From: Acidimicrobiaceae bacterium
Lineage (GTDB): Bacteria > Actinomycetota > Acidimicrobiia > Acidimicrobiales > Aldehydirespiratoraceae
Direction: 5' to 3'
Assembly (NCBI GenBank): GCA_026708645.1
Contig: JAPOUM010000042.1
Span: 1-42,849 of the forward strand
Length of the DNA: 42,849 nucleotides
Below the pieces are notes generated by a model. It did not search any database, had not been told where the DNA came from, and was given only the letters and a program-made list of their open reading frames with translations. Shown piece by piece: positions 19,034-29,070 of this stretch; positions within the stretch are counted from its first letter, which is position 1; each line of letters begins with the position of its first letter. Made by a program: the position numbers and the translations under genes.

Positions 19034-19615
19034 CTACAACCTGCCGGCGGACGTGCTTTCGATGCCGCTCACCAGCCGGTCGAAAACCTCGTCAGGCGTG
19101 CCGACGCCATCGACTGTGACAAGCAGGCTGCGCTTGTCGAACCAGTCGAGCAACGGCGCCGTCTGCCTCTCATAGAGTTGCAAGCGTCGCCGGATCGCCT
19201 CGCCTGTGTCGTCGGAGCGGCCCCGCTCGAGCATCCGCTGAGTGGCTTCCTCCACGGGCACTTCGATGTTGACGGCCGCGTCCAGGCTCTGGCCCAAGCT
19301 TTCGAGGATTGCTTGCAGAGCGTCAGCCTGCTCGACGGTGCGCGGATAACCGTCGAGCAGCACACCGTCGACGGAGACGTCGCCAGCGGCCAGACGCTCG
19401 GAGACGATGCCATTCATGACGTCGTCGCCGACCAGCCCGCCTGAGTCCATGATCGACTTGGCTTGGCGGCCCAGCTCGGTGCCCGCCGCCACAGCGGCGC
19501 GCAGGGCGTCGCCGGTGGAGAGATGCACGCATCCGAACTCGGCGGCGAGCCGCTGCGACTGTGTGCCTTTTCCGGCACCCTGGCGCCCCAGGATCACCAT
19601 GCGCAGAGGAGCCAT
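19034..19615 (-). CDS. adk: Adenylate kinase, short-LID form
   Basis: Balances ATP, AMP and ADP in the cytosol. The 193-aa product has the P-loop VILGRQGAGKGTQSQRL, the AMP-site LSTGDALR and LDGYPRTVEQADAL, and the arginine-rich ERGRSDDTGEAIRRRL. The lid is the short actinobacterial type without zinc cysteines. It lies 6 nt after secY. In actinobacteria map (methionine aminopeptidase) commonly follows adk; here infA comes next after about 90 nt, so map has moved or been lost. Confidence 0.96.
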   Translation of the reverse strand: MAPLRMVILGRQGAGKGTQSQRLAAEFGCVHLSTGDALRAAVAAGTELGRQAKSIMDSGGLVGDDVMNGIVSERLAAGDVSVDGVLLDGYPRTVEQADALQAILESLGQSLDAAVNIEVPVEEATQRMLERGRSDDTGEAIRRRLQLYERQTAPLLDWFDKRSLLVTVDGVGTPDEVFDRLVSGIESTSAGRL

Positions 19616-19621
19616 CAGGCT

Positions 19622-20950
19622 TTACTTCAGGAAGCCCTCATAGTTGCGCATCATCAGCTGGCTGTCGATCTGTTTCATCGTCTCGAGCGCCACGCCCGTG
19701 GCGATCAGCAGCGAGATCCCGCCGTAGAGCAGTCCGCTGGCGCCCCCGCCCTGGCCGGGGCCCAACTCGGTGTCGAGGAACACCGCGTAAAGGATCGAGG
19801 GGACCAGGGCCACCGCAGCGATGAACAGCGATCCGGGCAGAGTGATGCGCGACAGGATCTTGGCCAGGTAGCGCTCGGTCTGCATTCCCGGGCGTATCCC
19901 GGGAATGAAGCCGCCCTGCTTGCGTATGGTGTCGGCCTGCTTGACCGGGTCGAAGGTTATGGCCGTGTAGAAGTAGGCGAATCCGATGATCATCAACCCG
20001 AAGACCGTCAGATAAACGGGGCTGGTCGGCAAGGTGAGATGATCGTTGATGAAGTCCTGGATCGCTCCGCCGATGCCGTCGTCGGGCATGGCCGCTCCGA
20101 TCAGCGTGGGCATGTACAGCACTGAACTTGCGAAGATGATCGGGATCACGCCCGACTGGTTGACTTTGAGCGGGATGTAGGTGCTTTGGCCGCCGTACAT
20201 GCGCCGTCCCACCACACGCTTGGCGAACTGCACCGGGATGCGGCGCTGGCCCTGCTCCACGAACACGATGCACACCAGCAGAGCGACCGCGACCACGATG
20301 AATCCGATCAGGGCGTCGATGCCGTTGTTGGCCCTCACCGCGGTGAGCTGCGCCGGCAGAGTCGACACCACGCTGGCGAAGATCAGCAGCGACATGCCGT
20401 TGCCGATGCCGCGCTGGGTGATCAACTCGCCCATCCACATCAACAAGGCGGTGCCCGTGGTGAGCGTCAGCACCACCACGAACACGGCCCACGGAGTGAA
20501 GTCGGGAAGCAGGTCGATGCCGCCCACCAAGGCGCCGCTGTGGAACAGGAACGAGAAGCTGGTCGACTGCAGCAAGGCGATGCCGATGGTGAGATAGCGG
20601 GTCCATTGAGTGATCTTGCGCTGACCGACCGCCCCCTGCTGCTGCCACTGCTCGATGCGGGGTATCACCACGCCGAGGATCTGCATGATGATCGAAGCGG
20701 TGATGTAGGGCATGATCCCCAGAGCGAAAATGGCGAACTGGGTGAGCGCGCCCCCCGAGAACAGCTGGATGAACCCGAGGATCCCGCCTGAGGTGTTGGC
20801 CTGATCGCGCAGCAGCTGCACCGCGTCGGTGTCCACATAGGGCGCAGGAATGAAAGCGCCCAGCCGGTAGACGCCGATGATGAACAGGGTGAACAGAATC
20901 TTGTTGCGCAGGTCCGGGATCCGGAAGATGTTCATTATGCGGTTCAGCAC
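19622..20950 (-). CDS. secY: Protein translocase subunit SecY
   Basis: Channel subunit of the SecYEG translocon in the cytoplasmic membrane. The 442-aa product starts MLNRIMNIFRIPDLRNKIL and has about ten hydrophobic segments. It includes the plug region around SGGILGFIQLFSGGALTQF, GIGNGMSLLIFASVV and the late loop KQGGFIPGIRPGMQTERYL. The GTG start at 20950 is 18 nt after rplO. Standard spc-operon position. Confidence 0.97.
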   Translation of the reverse strand: MLNRIMNIFRIPDLRNKILFTLFIIGVYRLGAFIPAPYVDTDAVQLLRDQANTSGGILGFIQLFSGGALTQFAIFALGIMPYITASIIMQILGVVIPRIEQWQQQGAVGQRKITQWTRYLTIGIALLQSTSFSFLFHSGALVGGIDLLPDFTPWAVFVVVLTLTTGTALLMWMGELITQRGIGNGMSLLIFASVVSTLPAQLTAVRANNGIDALIGFIVVAVALLVCIVFVEQGQRRIPVQFAKRVVGRRMYGGQSTYIPLKVNQSGVIPIIFASSVLYMPTLIGAAMPDDGIGGAIQDFINDHLTLPTSPVYLTVFGLMIIGFAYFYTAITFDPVKQADTIRKQGGFIPGIRPGMQTERYLAKILSRITLPGSLFIAAVALVPSILYAVFLDTELGPGQGGGASGLLYGGISLLIATGVALETMKQIDSQLMMRNYEGFLK

Positions 20951-20968
20951 GGCAGCAGCCTCTTGATC

Positions 20969-21472
20969 TCAGCGGTTGGTGTGCTGGTTGTAGCTGCCGT
21001 GAGGCGGCCTGCGGTCGCCCCAAGGCTTGGCGATGATCTCGACGCTGCCGCCGGCGGCGCTGATGGCCTCGGCCGCCGAGGCGGACACAGCATGAGCCTT
21101 GACCCGCACCGCCCTGTCAAGCCGGCCCCTCCCGAGCACCTTCACCAGCGCTTTCTTGCCGACCAGGCCGCGCTCGCGCAGAGTCTCAGGCGAGATCTCG
21201 TCCAATCCCGTGGCGGCGATGGTGTCGAGGTTGACGGGCTGATACTCGACGCGGAACGGGTTGGTGAAACCGCGCCATTTGGGGACGCGTCGCAGCAGAG
21301 GCATCTGGCCGCCCTCGAAGCCGACGGGCACCTTGTTGCGCGCCTTCTGGCCTTTCATGCCTCGGCCTGCGGTCTTGCCGCCGGCGCCGGCGATGCCGCG
21401 CGCCACTCGCTTGGGAGCTTTGCGCGCCCCGGGCGGCGGGCGCAGATCATGCAGCTTGATCGCAGGTGTCAT
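20969..21472 (-). CDS. rplO: Ribosomal protein L15
   Basis: Late-assembly 50S protein. The 167-aa product begins IKLHDLRPPPGARKAPKRV and has GGKTAGRGMKGQKARNKV and FEGGQMPLLRRVPKWRGF, the glycine/lysine-rich L15 N-terminal arm, then a globular C-terminal half. The ATG overlaps the rpmD stop (ATGA), indicating coupled translation. Confidence 0.96.
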   Translation of the reverse strand: MTPAIKLHDLRPPPGARKAPKRVARGIAGAGGKTAGRGMKGQKARNKVPVGFEGGQMPLLRRVPKWRGFTNPFRVEYQPVNLDTIAATGLDEISPETLRERGLVGKKALVKVLGRGRLDRAVRVKAHAVSASAAEAISAAGGSVEIIAKPWGDRRPPHGSYNQHTNR

Positions 21473-21663
21473 AGGTCTTCGTCCTCTGCTGTCTCTTCCA
21501 CGGAAACCAGATGCGGCACCCGCTGGATCATGCCGCGGATCTCGGGGCGGTCGGGCAAGGTGTTGCTGCGCCCGATGCGCCCCAAGCCCAGAGCACGAAG
21601 CGTACCGCGCTGTTTGGGCTTAGTCCCGATGGCGGAACGGGCCTGGGTGATTCGCAGAGCCAT
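21469..21663 (-). CDS. rpmD: Ribosomal protein L30
   Basis: Small 50S protein of 64 aa that starts [20 protein letters not shown] and has LRALGLGRIGRSNTLPD, the L30 signature. It ends with a short acidic tail EETAEDEDL. The ATG at 21663 overlaps the rpsE stop and its own stop overlaps the rplO start, both as ATGA. The frame is open upstream but only as a shadow of rpsE. Confidence 0.95.
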   Translation of the reverse strand: MALRITQARSAIGTKPKQRGTLRALGLGRIGRSNTLPDRPEIRGMIQRVPHLVSVEETAEDEDL

Positions 21664-22247
21664 CACTCGTCCTCGGACTCGTCGAGGCGCCGAGCGGCCG
21701 CGGCGCGGTCGATGCGGGTGCCCTGGTAGGCGTCCCACAGGCCTTTGGGCAGGAAGCTCTCCGGGTCGAGGCCGCGCAGACGCGCCACCTCGTCGGGCCG
21801 GCGCAGAGACCGCAAGCCGCTGATCGTGGCGCGGGCGACGTTGATGTGGTTCGGCGAGCCGAGCGACTTGCACAACACGTCGCCGATGCCCGCCTCCTCC
21901 AGAATGGCGCGGGCCGCGCCGCCGGCGATCACGCCGGTGCCGGGAGCGGCCGGCTTGAGCAGGACCCGGCCTGCGCCGGTGGTGCCGATGACCGGATGCA
22001 TGATGGTGCTGCCCGCCATGGCCACCTCGAAGATGTTGCGTCTGGCCTCTTCGGTGCCCTTCTGGATCGCCAGCGGCACTTCTTTGGCTTTGCCGTAGCC
22101 GAGGCCGACCCGGCCGCCGCCGTCGCCGATCACCACCAAGGCGGTGAACGAGAAACGGCGCCCGCCCTTGACCACTTTGGCGACCCGGTTGATGTTGATG
22201 ACCCGCGACTCCCTCAGAGGGAGCGACCCTGAGCGCTCCTCAGTCAC
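21663..22247 (-). CDS. rpsE: Ribosomal protein S5
   Basis: 30S protein needed for decoding accuracy. The 194-aa product has the double-stranded RNA-binding domain [19 protein letters not shown] and [18 protein letters not shown], and the C-terminal domain with [18 protein letters not shown]. It starts at GTG 22247, 30 nt after rplR. About 25 residues at the C-terminus (ending RRLDESEDE) extend past the core. Confidence 0.96.
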   Translation of the reverse strand: MTEERSGSLPLRESRVININRVAKVVKGGRRFSFTALVVIGDGGGRVGLGYGKAKEVPLAIQKGTEEARRNIFEVAMAGSTIMHPVIGTTGAGRVLLKPAAPGTGVIAGGAARAILEEAGIGDVLCKSLGSPNHINVARATISGLRSLRRPDEVARLRGLDPESFLPKGLWDAYQGTRIDRAAAARRLDESEDE

Positions 22248-22277
22248 AACTCACCGCCGATGGCGTGAACCTGCATG

Positions 22278-22643
22278 TCAGAACTCCAGTCCAGCAGCGC
22301 GAGCCGCGTCAGCCAGCTCGGCCACCCTGCCGTGATACTTGTAACCGCCGCGGTCGAACACCACAGCCGTGATCCCCAGAGCCTCAGCCCGCTGGGCGAT
22401 GAGCGTGCCCACAGCGCGAGCCGCGGCGACGTTGCCTCCCGAAGCCGAGCGCAGATCCGCCTCCAGCGTCGAAGCCGAGGCGACGGTCGCGCCTGCGAGA
22501 TCGTCGATGAGCTGCACCGAAATGTGGCGCGTCGAGCGGAACACCGACAACCGCGGCCGCTGGGCCGTCCCCTGAATCTTCTTGCGCACCCGCCGGTGGC
22601 GGCGGATGCGTCCGGTGCGGCGCTTCTGAGCCTGATCAACCAT
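22278..22643 (-). CDS. rplR: Ribosomal protein L18
   Basis: 5S rRNA-binding protein of the 50S subunit. The 121-aa product has [35 protein letters not shown] and the C-terminal [20 protein letters not shown], the L18 signature. ATG at 22643, 2 nt after the rplF stop. Confidence 0.97.
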   Translation of the reverse strand: MVDQAQKRRTGRIRRHRRVRKKIQGTAQRPRLSVFRSTRHISVQLIDDLAGATVASASTLEADLRSASGGNVAAARAVGTLIAQRAEALGITAVVFDRGGYKYHGRVAELADAARAAGLEF

Positions 22644-22645
22644 GA

Positions 22646-23185
22646 CTACTTGGCCGCCTTCCCAGCCTTGCGTTTGACTCTCTCATCGACGTAACGAATG
22701 CCTTTGCCCTTGTAAGGCTCGGGCGGGCGCCACTTGCGGATGTCGGACGCGACTTGGCCGACGAGTTGCTTGTCGATGCCTTTGACCACGATCTGGGTGC
22801 GCTGAGGAACCTCGAACTCGATGCCTTCCGGGGCGCGGACGTGAACCGGATGGCTGAAGCCCAGCGCCAGCTCGAGAGAGGTGTCGGTGAACTCGGCGAC
22901 CCTGTAGCCCACGCCCTGGATGCGCAGTTCTTTGCTGAAACCCTCGCTCACTCCTTTGACCATGTTGGCCACCAGGCTCCGGGTGAGCCCGTGAAGCGAC
23001 CGGCTCGACGCAGTGTCGTCGGGTCGCTCGACGCGCACTGCGCCGCCGTCGTTGCTGAGGCTCATCTCAGCGGGCATCCGGTGGCGCAGAGTGCCTTTGG
23101 CGCCGGTCACCACCACAGTGCCGCCCTCCACGGTGACTGCGACTCCGCTGGGCAGCGGGATCGGGGCATTGCCGACGCGGCTCAT
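22646..23185 (-). CDS. rplF: Ribosomal protein L6
   Basis: 50S protein at the factor-binding region. The 179-aa product starts [20 protein letters not shown] and contains [20 protein letters not shown] in its two-repeat fold, with the C-terminal signature [20 protein letters not shown] 151-nt spacer holding a 15-nt repeat separates it from rpsH, the largest gap in this part of the locus. Confidence 0.97.
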   Translation of the reverse strand: MSRVGNAPIPLPSGVAVTVEGGTVVVTGAKGTLRHRMPAEMSLSNDGGAVRVERPDDTASSRSLHGLTRSLVANMVKGVSEGFSKELRIQGVGYRVAEFTDTSLELALGFSHPVHVRAPEGIEFEVPQRTQIVVKGIDKQLVGQVASDIRKWRPPEPYKGKGIRYVDERVKRKAGKAAK

Positions 23186-23240
23186 GGCCGCGCTCCCTGC
23201 CGAGCCTCAACGGACCGGGCCGCAGGCCGCCGAGGTGTTG

Positions 23241-23315
23241 ACCACTGCGGCACCGACCACTGCGGCGCCGTCTGCTGCGGTGTCGTCTGCTGCGGTGTCG
23301 TCTGCATCTGCATTG
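23241..23315. repeat. Five tandem 15-nt units between rpsH and rplF
   Basis: On the plus strand the units are ACCACTGCGGC(A/G)CCG twice, TCTGCTGCGGTGTCG twice, and a degenerate TCTGCATCTGCATTG. The 15-nt period is exact. It lies in the transcribed spacer of the spc genes. No ribosomal frame uses it, though it is translatable in phase. Confidence 0.9.
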
Positions 23316-23336
23316 TGAGCATCATCGTGGGCGTCC

Positions 23337-23741
23337 TCACCAGACGTAGCAGAGGATCTCGCCGCCCATGCGGTTGCGGCGAGCCTCGCGGTCGCTCATC
23401 AGGCCCTTGTTGGTGGACACTACAGCCACTCCGAGCCCGCCCTGCACTCGTGGTATCTCGTCACGCTTGCGGTAGATGCGCAAACCAGGTTTGGAGACAC
23501 GCCGCAGGCCGCGGATCACACGGTCGCGCTCGGGCGAATACTTCATTTCGATGGTCAGCGTCTTGCCCGGCCGCTCGGCGTTGTCCTTCTCGGCGAAAGA
23601 GTTGATGTAACCCTCGCGCTGCAGCACCTCGGCCAGCGCGATCTTGCGCTTCGACGAAGGCATCGATACCTCGTCGTGCATCGCCACATTGGCGTTGCGG
23701 ATGCGGGTCAGCATGTCCGCTATCGGATCTGTCATCGTCAT
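23337..23741 (-). CDS. rpsH: Ribosomal protein S8
   Basis: Primary 16S rRNA binder; in E. coli it is also the spc-operon repressor. The 134-aa product begins [20 protein letters not shown] and has [20 protein letters not shown] and the S8 end [12 protein letters not shown]. The ATG at 23741 has GAGGTGA 7 nt upstream; a second ATG at 23735 is possible. The longer open frame upstream is a shadow of rpsN. Confidence 0.96.
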   Translation of the reverse strand: MTMTDPIADMLTRIRNANVAMHDEVSMPSSKRKIALAEVLQREGYINSFAEKDNAERPGKTLTIEMKYSPERDRVIRGLRRVSKPGLRIYRKRDEIPRVQGGLGVAVVSTNKGLMSDREARRNRMGGEILCYVW

Positions 23742-23766
23742 TTTTGTGTCACCTCGCCCGCTCGTG

Positions 23767-23952
23767 TCACCAGCTGGCCTTCTTGACGCCCGGAAGCTCC
23801 CCAGCGTGAGCCAAGTTGCGCAGGCAGATACGGCACAGGCCGAACTTTCTGTAGACCGACCGGGACCGGCCGCAGACACGGCAGCGCGTGTAAGCCCGCA
23901 CCTTGTACTTGGGGGTGCGCTGCTGCTTCTCTATCAGAGCCTTCTTAGCCAT
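23767..23952 (-). CDS. rpsN: Ribosomal protein S14, zinc type
   Basis: 30S head protein. The 61-aa product starts [18 protein letters not shown] and has the zinc site [20 protein letters not shown], ending [12 protein letters not shown]. This short C-x2-C...C-x2-C form (type Z) is the one found in this operon position in actinobacteria. The ATG at 23952 is 4 nt after rplE. Confidence 0.97.
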   Translation of the reverse strand: MAKKALIEKQQRTPKYKVRAYTRCRVCGRSRSVYRKFGLCRICLRNLAHAGELPGVKKASW

Positions 23953-23956
23953 CGAT

Positions 23957-24526
23957 TCATTGCCCCTCTCGCCGGAACGGGAAACCGAACGCCTCAAGAA
24001 GCGCTCTGCCCTCGCTGTCGGACTTGGCTGTGGTGACGATCGTGATGTCCATCCCCCTCGTGGCGTCGACATTGTCGTAGCTGATCTCAGGGAAGATGAG
24101 CTGTTCGTCGATTCCGAACGTGTAGTTGCCGTTGCCGTCGAAGGATCGCAACGGCAGGCCGCGGAAGTCGCGGATGCGCGGCACGGCCAGCGTGATCAGC
24201 CGGTCGAAGAACTCGTACATGCGGTCGCCGCGCAGAGTGACCTTGCAGCCGACGGCCATGCCGGCGCGCAGCTTGAAGCTGGCCAACGACCGCTTGGCCC
24301 TGGTGATCACCGGTTTCTGACCTGAGATCACCGCCAAGTCGTCGAGCGCCCCCTCGAGCATCTTCGCCTGGGTGATGGCCTCGCCGACGCCCATGTTGAC
24401 CACGATCTTGGAGAGCCGCGGCACCATCATCACGTTCGGCAAGCCCAGTTCGGCGAGCAGCGCCGGCTTGATCTCCTCGTCGAAGGAGGAGCGCAGCCGC
24501 GGCCGGTAGTCGGTGGCGGGGCTCAC
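23957..24526 (-). CDS. rplE: Ribosomal protein L5
   Basis: 5S rRNA-binding 50S protein that contacts P-site tRNA. The 189-aa product has [40 protein letters not shown] and the C-terminal [20 protein letters not shown]. It starts at GTG 24526, overlapping the rplX stop. Confidence 0.97.
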   Translation of the reverse strand: MSPATDYRPRLRSSFDEEIKPALLAELGLPNVMMVPRLSKIVVNMGVGEAITQAKMLEGALDDLAVISGQKPVITRAKRSLASFKLRAGMAVGCKVTLRGDRMYEFFDRLITLAVPRIRDFRGLPLRSFDGNGNYTFGIDEQLIFPEISYDNVDATRGMDITIVTTAKSDSEGRALLEAFGFPFRREGQ

Positions 24527-24870
24527 AAGTCGGCCCCCGTGCGCCGGCAGACACGGACCTTCTCGCCGTCGGGCGTGAAACGGTAACCCACCCGAGTCGG
24601 TTTGCCGTCCGAGGGGCTCAACACCGCCACGTTCGACACGTCTATCGGCATCGCCTTGTCGATGATCCCCCCCTGCTGCACGTCGCGCCTCGGCGCCTGA
24701 TGGCGCTTCGCCACGTTGACTCCCTCCACGATCACTTTGCCCTTGTCGGGCATGACCCTCTCCACCATGCCCTCGACGCCCGCGTCCTTGCCCGAAAGCA
24801 CCACGACCCGATCGCCTTTGACGATCTTCAGCGGGCGCCGGCGACGAGGCCCGTCGACTCGTCGCGGCAT
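24523..24870 (-). CDS. rplX: Ribosomal protein L24
   Basis: Assembly-initiating 50S protein. The 115-aa product starts [20 protein letters not shown] and has the KOW motif [20 protein letters not shown] and [20 protein letters not shown]. The ATG at 24870 overlaps the rplN stop (ATGA). The larger open frame upstream is out of register with L24 homology. Confidence 0.96.
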   Translation of the reverse strand: MPRRVDGPRRRRPLKIVKGDRVVVLSGKDAGVEGMVERVMPDKGKVIVEGVNVAKRHQAPRRDVQQGGIIDKAMPIDVSNVAVLSPSDGKPTRVGYRFTPDGEKVRVCRRTGADL

Positions 24871-25238
24871 CACAGCACCTCCGGCGCCAGCGAGACGATG
24901 CGCATGAACTGCTTGTCGCGCAGTTCGCGACCGACCGGCCCGAAGATGCGAGTGCCGCGCGGCTGGTCCTGGTCGTTGATCAGAACCGCGGCGTTCTCGT
25001 CGAAACGGATGTAGCTGCCGTCGCCGCGACGCTTCTCTTTGCGGGTGCGCACCACCACGCAGCGGACCAAGTCGCCCTTGCGCACCTGCGCGCCGGGAAT
25101 GGCGTCCTTGACGGTGGCCACGAACACGTCGCCGACCGAGGCGTAGCGCCGCCGCGAGCCGCCGAGCACCTTGATGCACAGCACCTCCTTGGCGCCGGAA
25201 TTGTCCGCGACCCGCAGCCGGGTCTCCTGCTGGATCAC
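24870..25238 (-). CDS. rplN: Ribosomal protein L14
   Basis: 50S protein forming bridge B8 with 16S rRNA. The 122-aa product reads [20 protein letters not shown] at the N-terminus, then [17 protein letters not shown] and [20 protein letters not shown]. It starts at GTG 25238 and overlaps the rpsQ stop by 4 nt. Confidence 0.97.
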   Translation of the reverse strand: MIQQETRLRVADNSGAKEVLCIKVLGGSRRRYASVGDVFVATVKDAIPGAQVRKGDLVRCVVVRTRKEKRRGDGSYIRFDENAAVLINDQDQPRGTRIFGPVGRELRDKQFMRIVSLAPEVL

Positions 25239-25513
25239 TTGGCACGCTCCAAGATCTCGACGACACGCCAGCGCTTGGTCTTCGACAACGGCCGGGTCTC
25301 GGCCACGCGCACCCGGTCGCCGACGCCGAGATCGTTGTCGGCGTCGTGGACCGCCAGGCGGGACTTCCGCTGCACCGTCTTGTCGTAGCGAGAATGACGG
25401 ACCCGCTCAGTGGCTTCGACGATGGCGGTCTTGTCCATGCGGTCCGACACCACCACCCCTTCGCGCACCTTGCGACTGTTGACGCGTGTCTGTGAGCTGT
25501 CTGTTTCAGCCAT
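25235..25513 (-). CDS. rpsQ: Ribosomal protein S17
   Basis: Primary-binding 30S protein with an OB fold. The 92-aa product has [20 protein letters not shown], the S17 core, and [19 protein letters not shown] near the end. The ATG at 25513 lies within the last codons of rpmC (8-nt overlap), so coupling is likely. Confidence 0.96.
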   Translation of the reverse strand: MAETDSSQTRVNSRKVREGVVVSDRMDKTAIVEATERVRHSRYDKTVQRKSRLAVHDADNDLGVGDRVRVAETRPLSKTKRWRVVEILERAK

Positions 25514-25766
25514 CGGCTTCTCCCTGTGCGGTTGCTGCGTTCGCTTCTGTCCGCGCCGCGTCCGCCTCGGCCGCGGCTATCTCGCGGGCGCGCACCTCGG
25601 TGAGCAGACGCGCTATGTCGCGGCGCACCTGCCCGAGGCGCGCCGGATTGTCGAGCCGCCCGGTGGCGAACTGGAAACGCAGGTTGAACAGATCTTCCTT
25701 AGTCTCAGAAAGTCGCTCGATCAGGTCGGTGTCGCCGAGATCGGCCAAGGATTTGGTGCGGGGCAT
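25506..25766 (-). CDS. rpmC: Ribosomal protein L29
   Basis: 50S protein at the tunnel exit, near the trigger factor and SRP docking site. The 86-aa product has the helical-hairpin core LIERLSETKEDLFNLRFQFA and LGQVRRDIARLLTEVRAREI, then an alanine/glutamate tail of about 20 residues. It lies 2 nt after rplP. Confidence 0.95.
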   Translation of the reverse strand: MPRTKSLADLGDTDLIERLSETKEDLFNLRFQFATGRLDNPARLGQVRRDIARLLTEVRAREIAAAEADAARTEANAATAQGEADG

Positions 25767-25768
25767 CG

Positions 25769-26185
25769 CTAGAAGCCCTCCTCGCGGGATATGAAACGAG
25801 CCTTCATCGGCAGCTTCTGGATGGCCCGGTTGATGGCGCCGCGGGCGATCTCCTCGTCGTGATAGGACAGCTCGAACAGCACCCTTCCGGGTCGCACTAC
25901 CGCCACCCAGTGCTCGGGGTTGCCTTTGCCTGAGCCCATGCGGGTCTCGGCGGGCTTCTGCGTCACGGGCTTGTCGGGGAAAATGTTGATCCAGACTTTG
26001 CCGCCGCGCTTGATGTGGCGGGTCATGGCCACACGAGCAGCCTCGATCTGACGCGACGTCACCCAGCCAGGCTCCAGGGCCTGTATCCCGAAGTCGCCGT
26101 GGGAGACCTCGGTGCGGCCTTTGGAGACGCCTTTGGTGCGGCCTCGATGGTGTTTGCGATGGCGGACTTTTCGCGGCATCAACAT
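25769..26185 (-). CDS. rplP: Ribosomal protein L16
   Basis: 50S protein close to the A-site tRNA. The 138-aa product starts [20 protein letters not shown] and has [40 protein letters not shown] and the C-terminal LPMKARFI. I keep the first ATG (26185) because actinobacterial L16 often begins MLxPRK; a second ATG lies two codons later. About 90 nt separate it from rpsC. Confidence 0.97.
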   Translation of the reverse strand: MLMPRKVRHRKHHRGRTKGVSKGRTEVSHGDFGIQALEPGWVTSRQIEAARVAMTRHIKRGGKVWINIFPDKPVTQKPAETRMGSGKGNPEHWVAVVRPGRVLFELSYHDEEIARGAINRAIQKLPMKARFISREEGF

Positions 26186-26275
26186 GACGGTTCTCTCGTT
26201 CTTTCCGGCTCTTCGTCGTTCCTGGATTCGGGTTTGTGGAGTCTCGGGTCCCGGTCGGTCTCGGTCTTGTCGGTC

Positions 26276-27175
26276 TCAGTCTTCGCCGAGGCGGAAATGG
26301 GGGGCTTCGCGGTGCTCGCGCGTGGAAGCCTCGATGGCGTCCTCCTCGTCGAGCAGTTTCTCGAACTCGGGATCCGCCTCACTGATGAGCGGCGCCGCCT
26401 CTTCGTCGACGCTCTCGTCGGCGCCGTCGCGGCGGCGGCCCGCGGCAGACGAGACGATCTTGCTGGGCCTGGCCCCGGGACCGGAAGTCTCGCCGGCTGC
26501 CATGGCCGCTTCTTTGGAGGCCTTGTCTTCTGAGAGGGTCTTGTAGGGCAGTATGTCGCCCTTGTAGAGCCACACCTTCACGCCTATGCGGCCGTAGGTG
26601 GTGCGAGCCTCGCGGAAGCCGTAGTCGACGTCGGCGCGCAGCGTGTGGAGCGGAACCCGCCCCTCGCGGTACCACTCGGTGCGAGCCATCTCAGAACCGC
26701 CGAGGCGGCCCGAGCACTGCACCCTGATCCCCAAAGCGCCGGCACGCTGGGCGTTCTGCACGGCCCGCTTCATGGCACGGCGGAACGCGACCCGGCCTGC
26801 GAGCTGGTCGGCGACGCCTTGTGCTATCAGAGCCGCGTCGAGTTCGGGCTGTTTGATCTCCTGGATGTTGAGCTGCACGCGGGGGTTGCCGCTGATGTCG
26901 GTCAGGCCGGCGCGCAGCCGGTCGGCTTCAGCTCCCCGACGGCCGATCACGATGCCTGGGCGGGCCGTATGCACGTCCACTCGCAGACGGTCGCGGGTGC
27001 GCTCCACCTCGACACGGCTTATGGCGGCATGAGGCAGCTCGGTCATCAGAAAGTCGCGGATCTTCCAGTCCTCGATGACGTTGTCGGCGTATTCTTTGCG
27101 GTCGGCGAACCAGCGGCTCTTCCATTCGGTGGTGACACCCAGGCGGAACCCGTAGGGGTTGACTTTCTGACCCAT
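26276..27175 (-). CDS. rpsC: Ribosomal protein S3 with acidic C-terminal extension
   Basis: 30S protein at the mRNA entry. The 299-aa product starts [20 protein letters not shown]. It has the KH domain with [38 protein letters not shown] and the end of the conserved core [16 protein letters not shown]. About 80 further residues follow, rich in Glu, Asp and Ala ([20 protein letters not shown]). Core S3 is about 210-235 aa, and longer tails are known in actinobacteria (about 274 aa in mycobacteria). The start overlaps the rplV stop as ATGA. Confidence 0.96.
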   Translation of the reverse strand: MGQKVNPYGFRLGVTTEWKSRWFADRKEYADNVIEDWKIRDFLMTELPHAAISRVEVERTRDRLRVDVHTARPGIVIGRRGAEADRLRAGLTDISGNPRVQLNIQEIKQPELDAALIAQGVADQLAGRVAFRRAMKRAVQNAQRAGALGIRVQCSGRLGGSEMARTEWYREGRVPLHTLRADVDYGFREARTTYGRIGVKVWLYKGDILPYKTLSEDKASKEAAMAAGETSGPGARPSKIVSSAAGRRRDGADESVDEEAAPLISEADPEFEKLLDEEDAIEASTREHREAPHFRLGED

Positions 27176-27948
27176 CAGACGCTCCCGTCAGGTTTCTCGG
27201 TCTCTTCGCCGGACTCTTGCTTATCCTTGTCGGCGTCGCCGCCCTCGCCGGCGTTCACGATCTCGCCGGCGCCGTCGGCCTCGGCAACCTCGTCTCCGGC
27301 CGCGGCGACCTCGGCGCCTCCGGCGGCGGTCTCTGATTCCTGGGACTCTGACTCCTGGGACTCTGACAGGGCTGCCTCGGTCGCCTCGACCACCGACGCC
27401 GCTTTCGCGGCCGCATCGGCTTCGCTGTCCTGCTCGGCATCGGCATCGGCCGCGGCGGCGCCGTCTTGGCGATCGGCTCGCCGAGCTTGAGCCGCGGCAC
27501 GCGACTGCTCCACTCGGCGGCGGCGAGCCTCCGAAGTGCCGGCGCTGAGCCGAGACTCCGCGGCCCTGATCTGCTCCAGAGTCTCAGCATCGTAAAGGCT
27601 CACGATCACAGTGATGTGGCAGGTGCGCTTGCGGATGCGAGTGGCTCGTCCCCGCGCTCTCGGACGCCAGCGCTTGAGAGTCGGCCCCTCATCGGCGTAG
27701 CAGACCGACACATACAGGTCATCGGAGTCGAGACCGTCGTTGTGCGCGGCATTGGCGAGCGCCGATTGCAGCAACTTGGAGATCGGTCGGGCCGCGTCGC
27801 GCTCACAGAAGGTCAGGACGTCCTGCGCTTCGGTGCAGCCGAGCCCCCGTATCAAGTCGAGGACTTCGCGGACTTTGTAGGCCGAGCAGCGCACGTAGGA
27901 AGCCCGTGCCCGCGTGCCGGGGCGCTCGTTGGTCTTGGCGGCGACCAT
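27175..27948 (-). CDS. rplV: Ribosomal protein L22 with a long acidic C-terminal tail
   Basis: 50S protein whose hairpin lines the exit tunnel. The first ~115 residues are L22: [40 protein letters not shown] and [20 protein letters not shown]. About 140 more residues follow. An Arg/Ala-rich helical stretch ([20 protein letters not shown]) comes first, then a highly acidic Ala/Glu/Asp region with the repeat [10 protein letters not shown], ending [10 protein letters not shown]. Total 257 aa against about 110-200 elsewhere. The ATG at 27948 overlaps the rpsS stop (ATGA); the open frame further upstream is a shadow of rpsS. The tail is low-complexity and probably disordered. Confidence 0.94.
   Translation of the reverse strand: MVAAKTNERPGTRARASYVRCSAYKVREVLDLIRGLGCTEAQDVLTFCERDAARPISKLLQSALANAAHNDGLDSDDLYVSVCYADEGPTLKRWRPRARGRATRIRKRTCHITVIVSLYDAETLEQIRAAESRLSAGTSEARRRRVEQSRAAAQARRADRQDGAAAADADAEQDSEADAAAKAASVVEATEAALSESQESESQESETAAGGAEVAAAGDEVAEADGAGEIVNAGEGGDADKDKQESGEETEKPDGSV
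27334..27363 (-). repeat. 15-nt tandem repeat inside the rplV tail
   Basis: Two adjacent 15-nt units TGA(T/C)TCCTGGGACTC (plus strand) differ by one base and encode the duplicated five-residue acidic unit SQESE of the L22 tail. Confidence 0.85.
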
Positions 27949-28226
27949 CAGCGACGCGCTCCCCGCTCTTGGCCTGCATGGAAGCGGAAAGTGCGCGTGG
28001 GCGCGAACTCGCCGAGTTTGTGGCCCACCATCGACTCGGTGATGTAGACCGGCACATGCTTGCGCCCGTCGTGCACGGCCAGTGTGTGGCCCACCATGTC
28101 GGGGATGATGGTGGAGCGGCGCGACCAAGTCTTTACCACACGCTTCTCGTTGAGCTCGTTGAGCTCGTCGATCTTGCGCAACAGATGGTCGTCCACGAAG
28201 GGACCTTTCTTGAGGCTGCGGGGCAT
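27948..28226 (-). CDS. rpsS: Ribosomal protein S19
   Basis: 30S head protein contacting the A-site finger. The 92-aa product starts [20 protein letters not shown] and has [20 protein letters not shown] and [21 protein letters not shown] small in-frame duplication ELNELNE occurs near residue 21. It sits 5 nt after rplB and overlaps rplV. Confidence 0.97.
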   Translation of the reverse strand: MPRSLKKGPFVDDHLLRKIDELNELNEKRVVKTWSRRSTIIPDMVGHTLAVHDGRKHVPVYITESMVGHKLGEFAPTRTFRFHAGQERGARR

Positions 28227-28231
28227 CGTCT

Positions 28232-29068
28232 CTACCTCCGGGCGCCGCGTCGGCGGCGACGACGTACTATCAACTTGTCGGATTCTTTGCGGCGGGCTCG
28301 GGTGCGCCCCTCGGGCTTGCCCCAGGGCGACACCGGATGACGCCCGCCGGAGGACTTGCCCTCGCCGCCGCCGAGGGGGTGGTCCACAGGGTTCATGGCC
28401 ACGCCGCGAGTCTGGGGACGGACGCCCTTCCAGCGGTTGCGGCCGGCTTTGCCGATCTTGGTGAGCTCGTGCTCGGAGTTGCCGACTTCGCCCACGGAGG
28501 CGCGGCAGTCGATCGGCACTCGCCGCATCTCGCTGCTCGGCAGGCGCAGAGTGGCGAAACGTCCCTCCTTGGCCACGAGCTGCACGCTGGCCCCGGCACT
28601 GCGGCCCAGACTGCCGCCGGCGCCCGGCTTGAGCTCGACGTTGTGCAGCACCGTGCCCACCGGGACGTGGCGCAGAGCCATGGCGTTGCCTGGGCGGACC
28701 TCCGCCCGGGGTCCCGACATCAGCTGATCGCCGACTTCCAGACCCTTCGGCGCCAGGATGTAGCGCTTCTCGCCGTCGTGGTAGTGCAGCAATGCGATGC
28801 GGCAGGTGCGGTTGGGGTCGTACTCGATCGTGGCGACGGTGGCCGGCACGTCGTCCTTGTTGCGGATGAAGTCGATCTTGCGGTAACGCTGCTTGTGCCC
28901 GCCGCCGCGGTGGCGCGAGGTCTTGCGTCCGTGGTTGTTGCGGCCTCCGGTGCTCGACTGCTTCACCAGCAGGCTGCGCTCGGGATGCGTCCGGGTGACC
29001 TCCGCGAAGTCCGACGCAGTCTGGAAGCGGCGGCCGGGGCTGGAAGGCTTGCGTTTGCGGATCGCCAT
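28232..29068 (-). CDS. rplB: Ribosomal protein L2
   Basis: 50S protein needed for peptidyl transferase assembly. The 278-aa product has [20 protein letters not shown], the OB/SH3 core, and the signature [20 protein letters not shown] followed by RHPVSPWGK, which includes the conserved histidine tied to peptidyl transfer. The ATG at 29068 lies 2 nt after rplW. Confidence 0.98.
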   Translation of the reverse strand: MAIRKRKPSSPGRRFQTASDFAEVTRTHPERSLLVKQSSTGGRNNHGRKTSRHRGGGHKQRYRKIDFIRNKDDVPATVATIEYDPNRTCRIALLHYHDGEKRYILAPKGLEVGDQLMSGPRAEVRPGNAMALRHVPVGTVLHNVELKPGAGGSLGRSAGASVQLVAKEGRFATLRLPSSEMRRVPIDCRASVGEVGNSEHELTKIGKAGRNRWKGVRPQTRGVAMNPVDHPLGGGEGKSSGGRHPVSPWGKPEGRTRARRKESDKLIVRRRRRRGARR

Positions 29069-29070
29069 CG

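Noticed and set aside
27949..28128. N-terminal extension of rplV upstream of 27948
   Set aside because: It overlaps rpsS in another frame, while the ATG at 27948 forms an ATGA overlap and starts the conserved L22 sequence.
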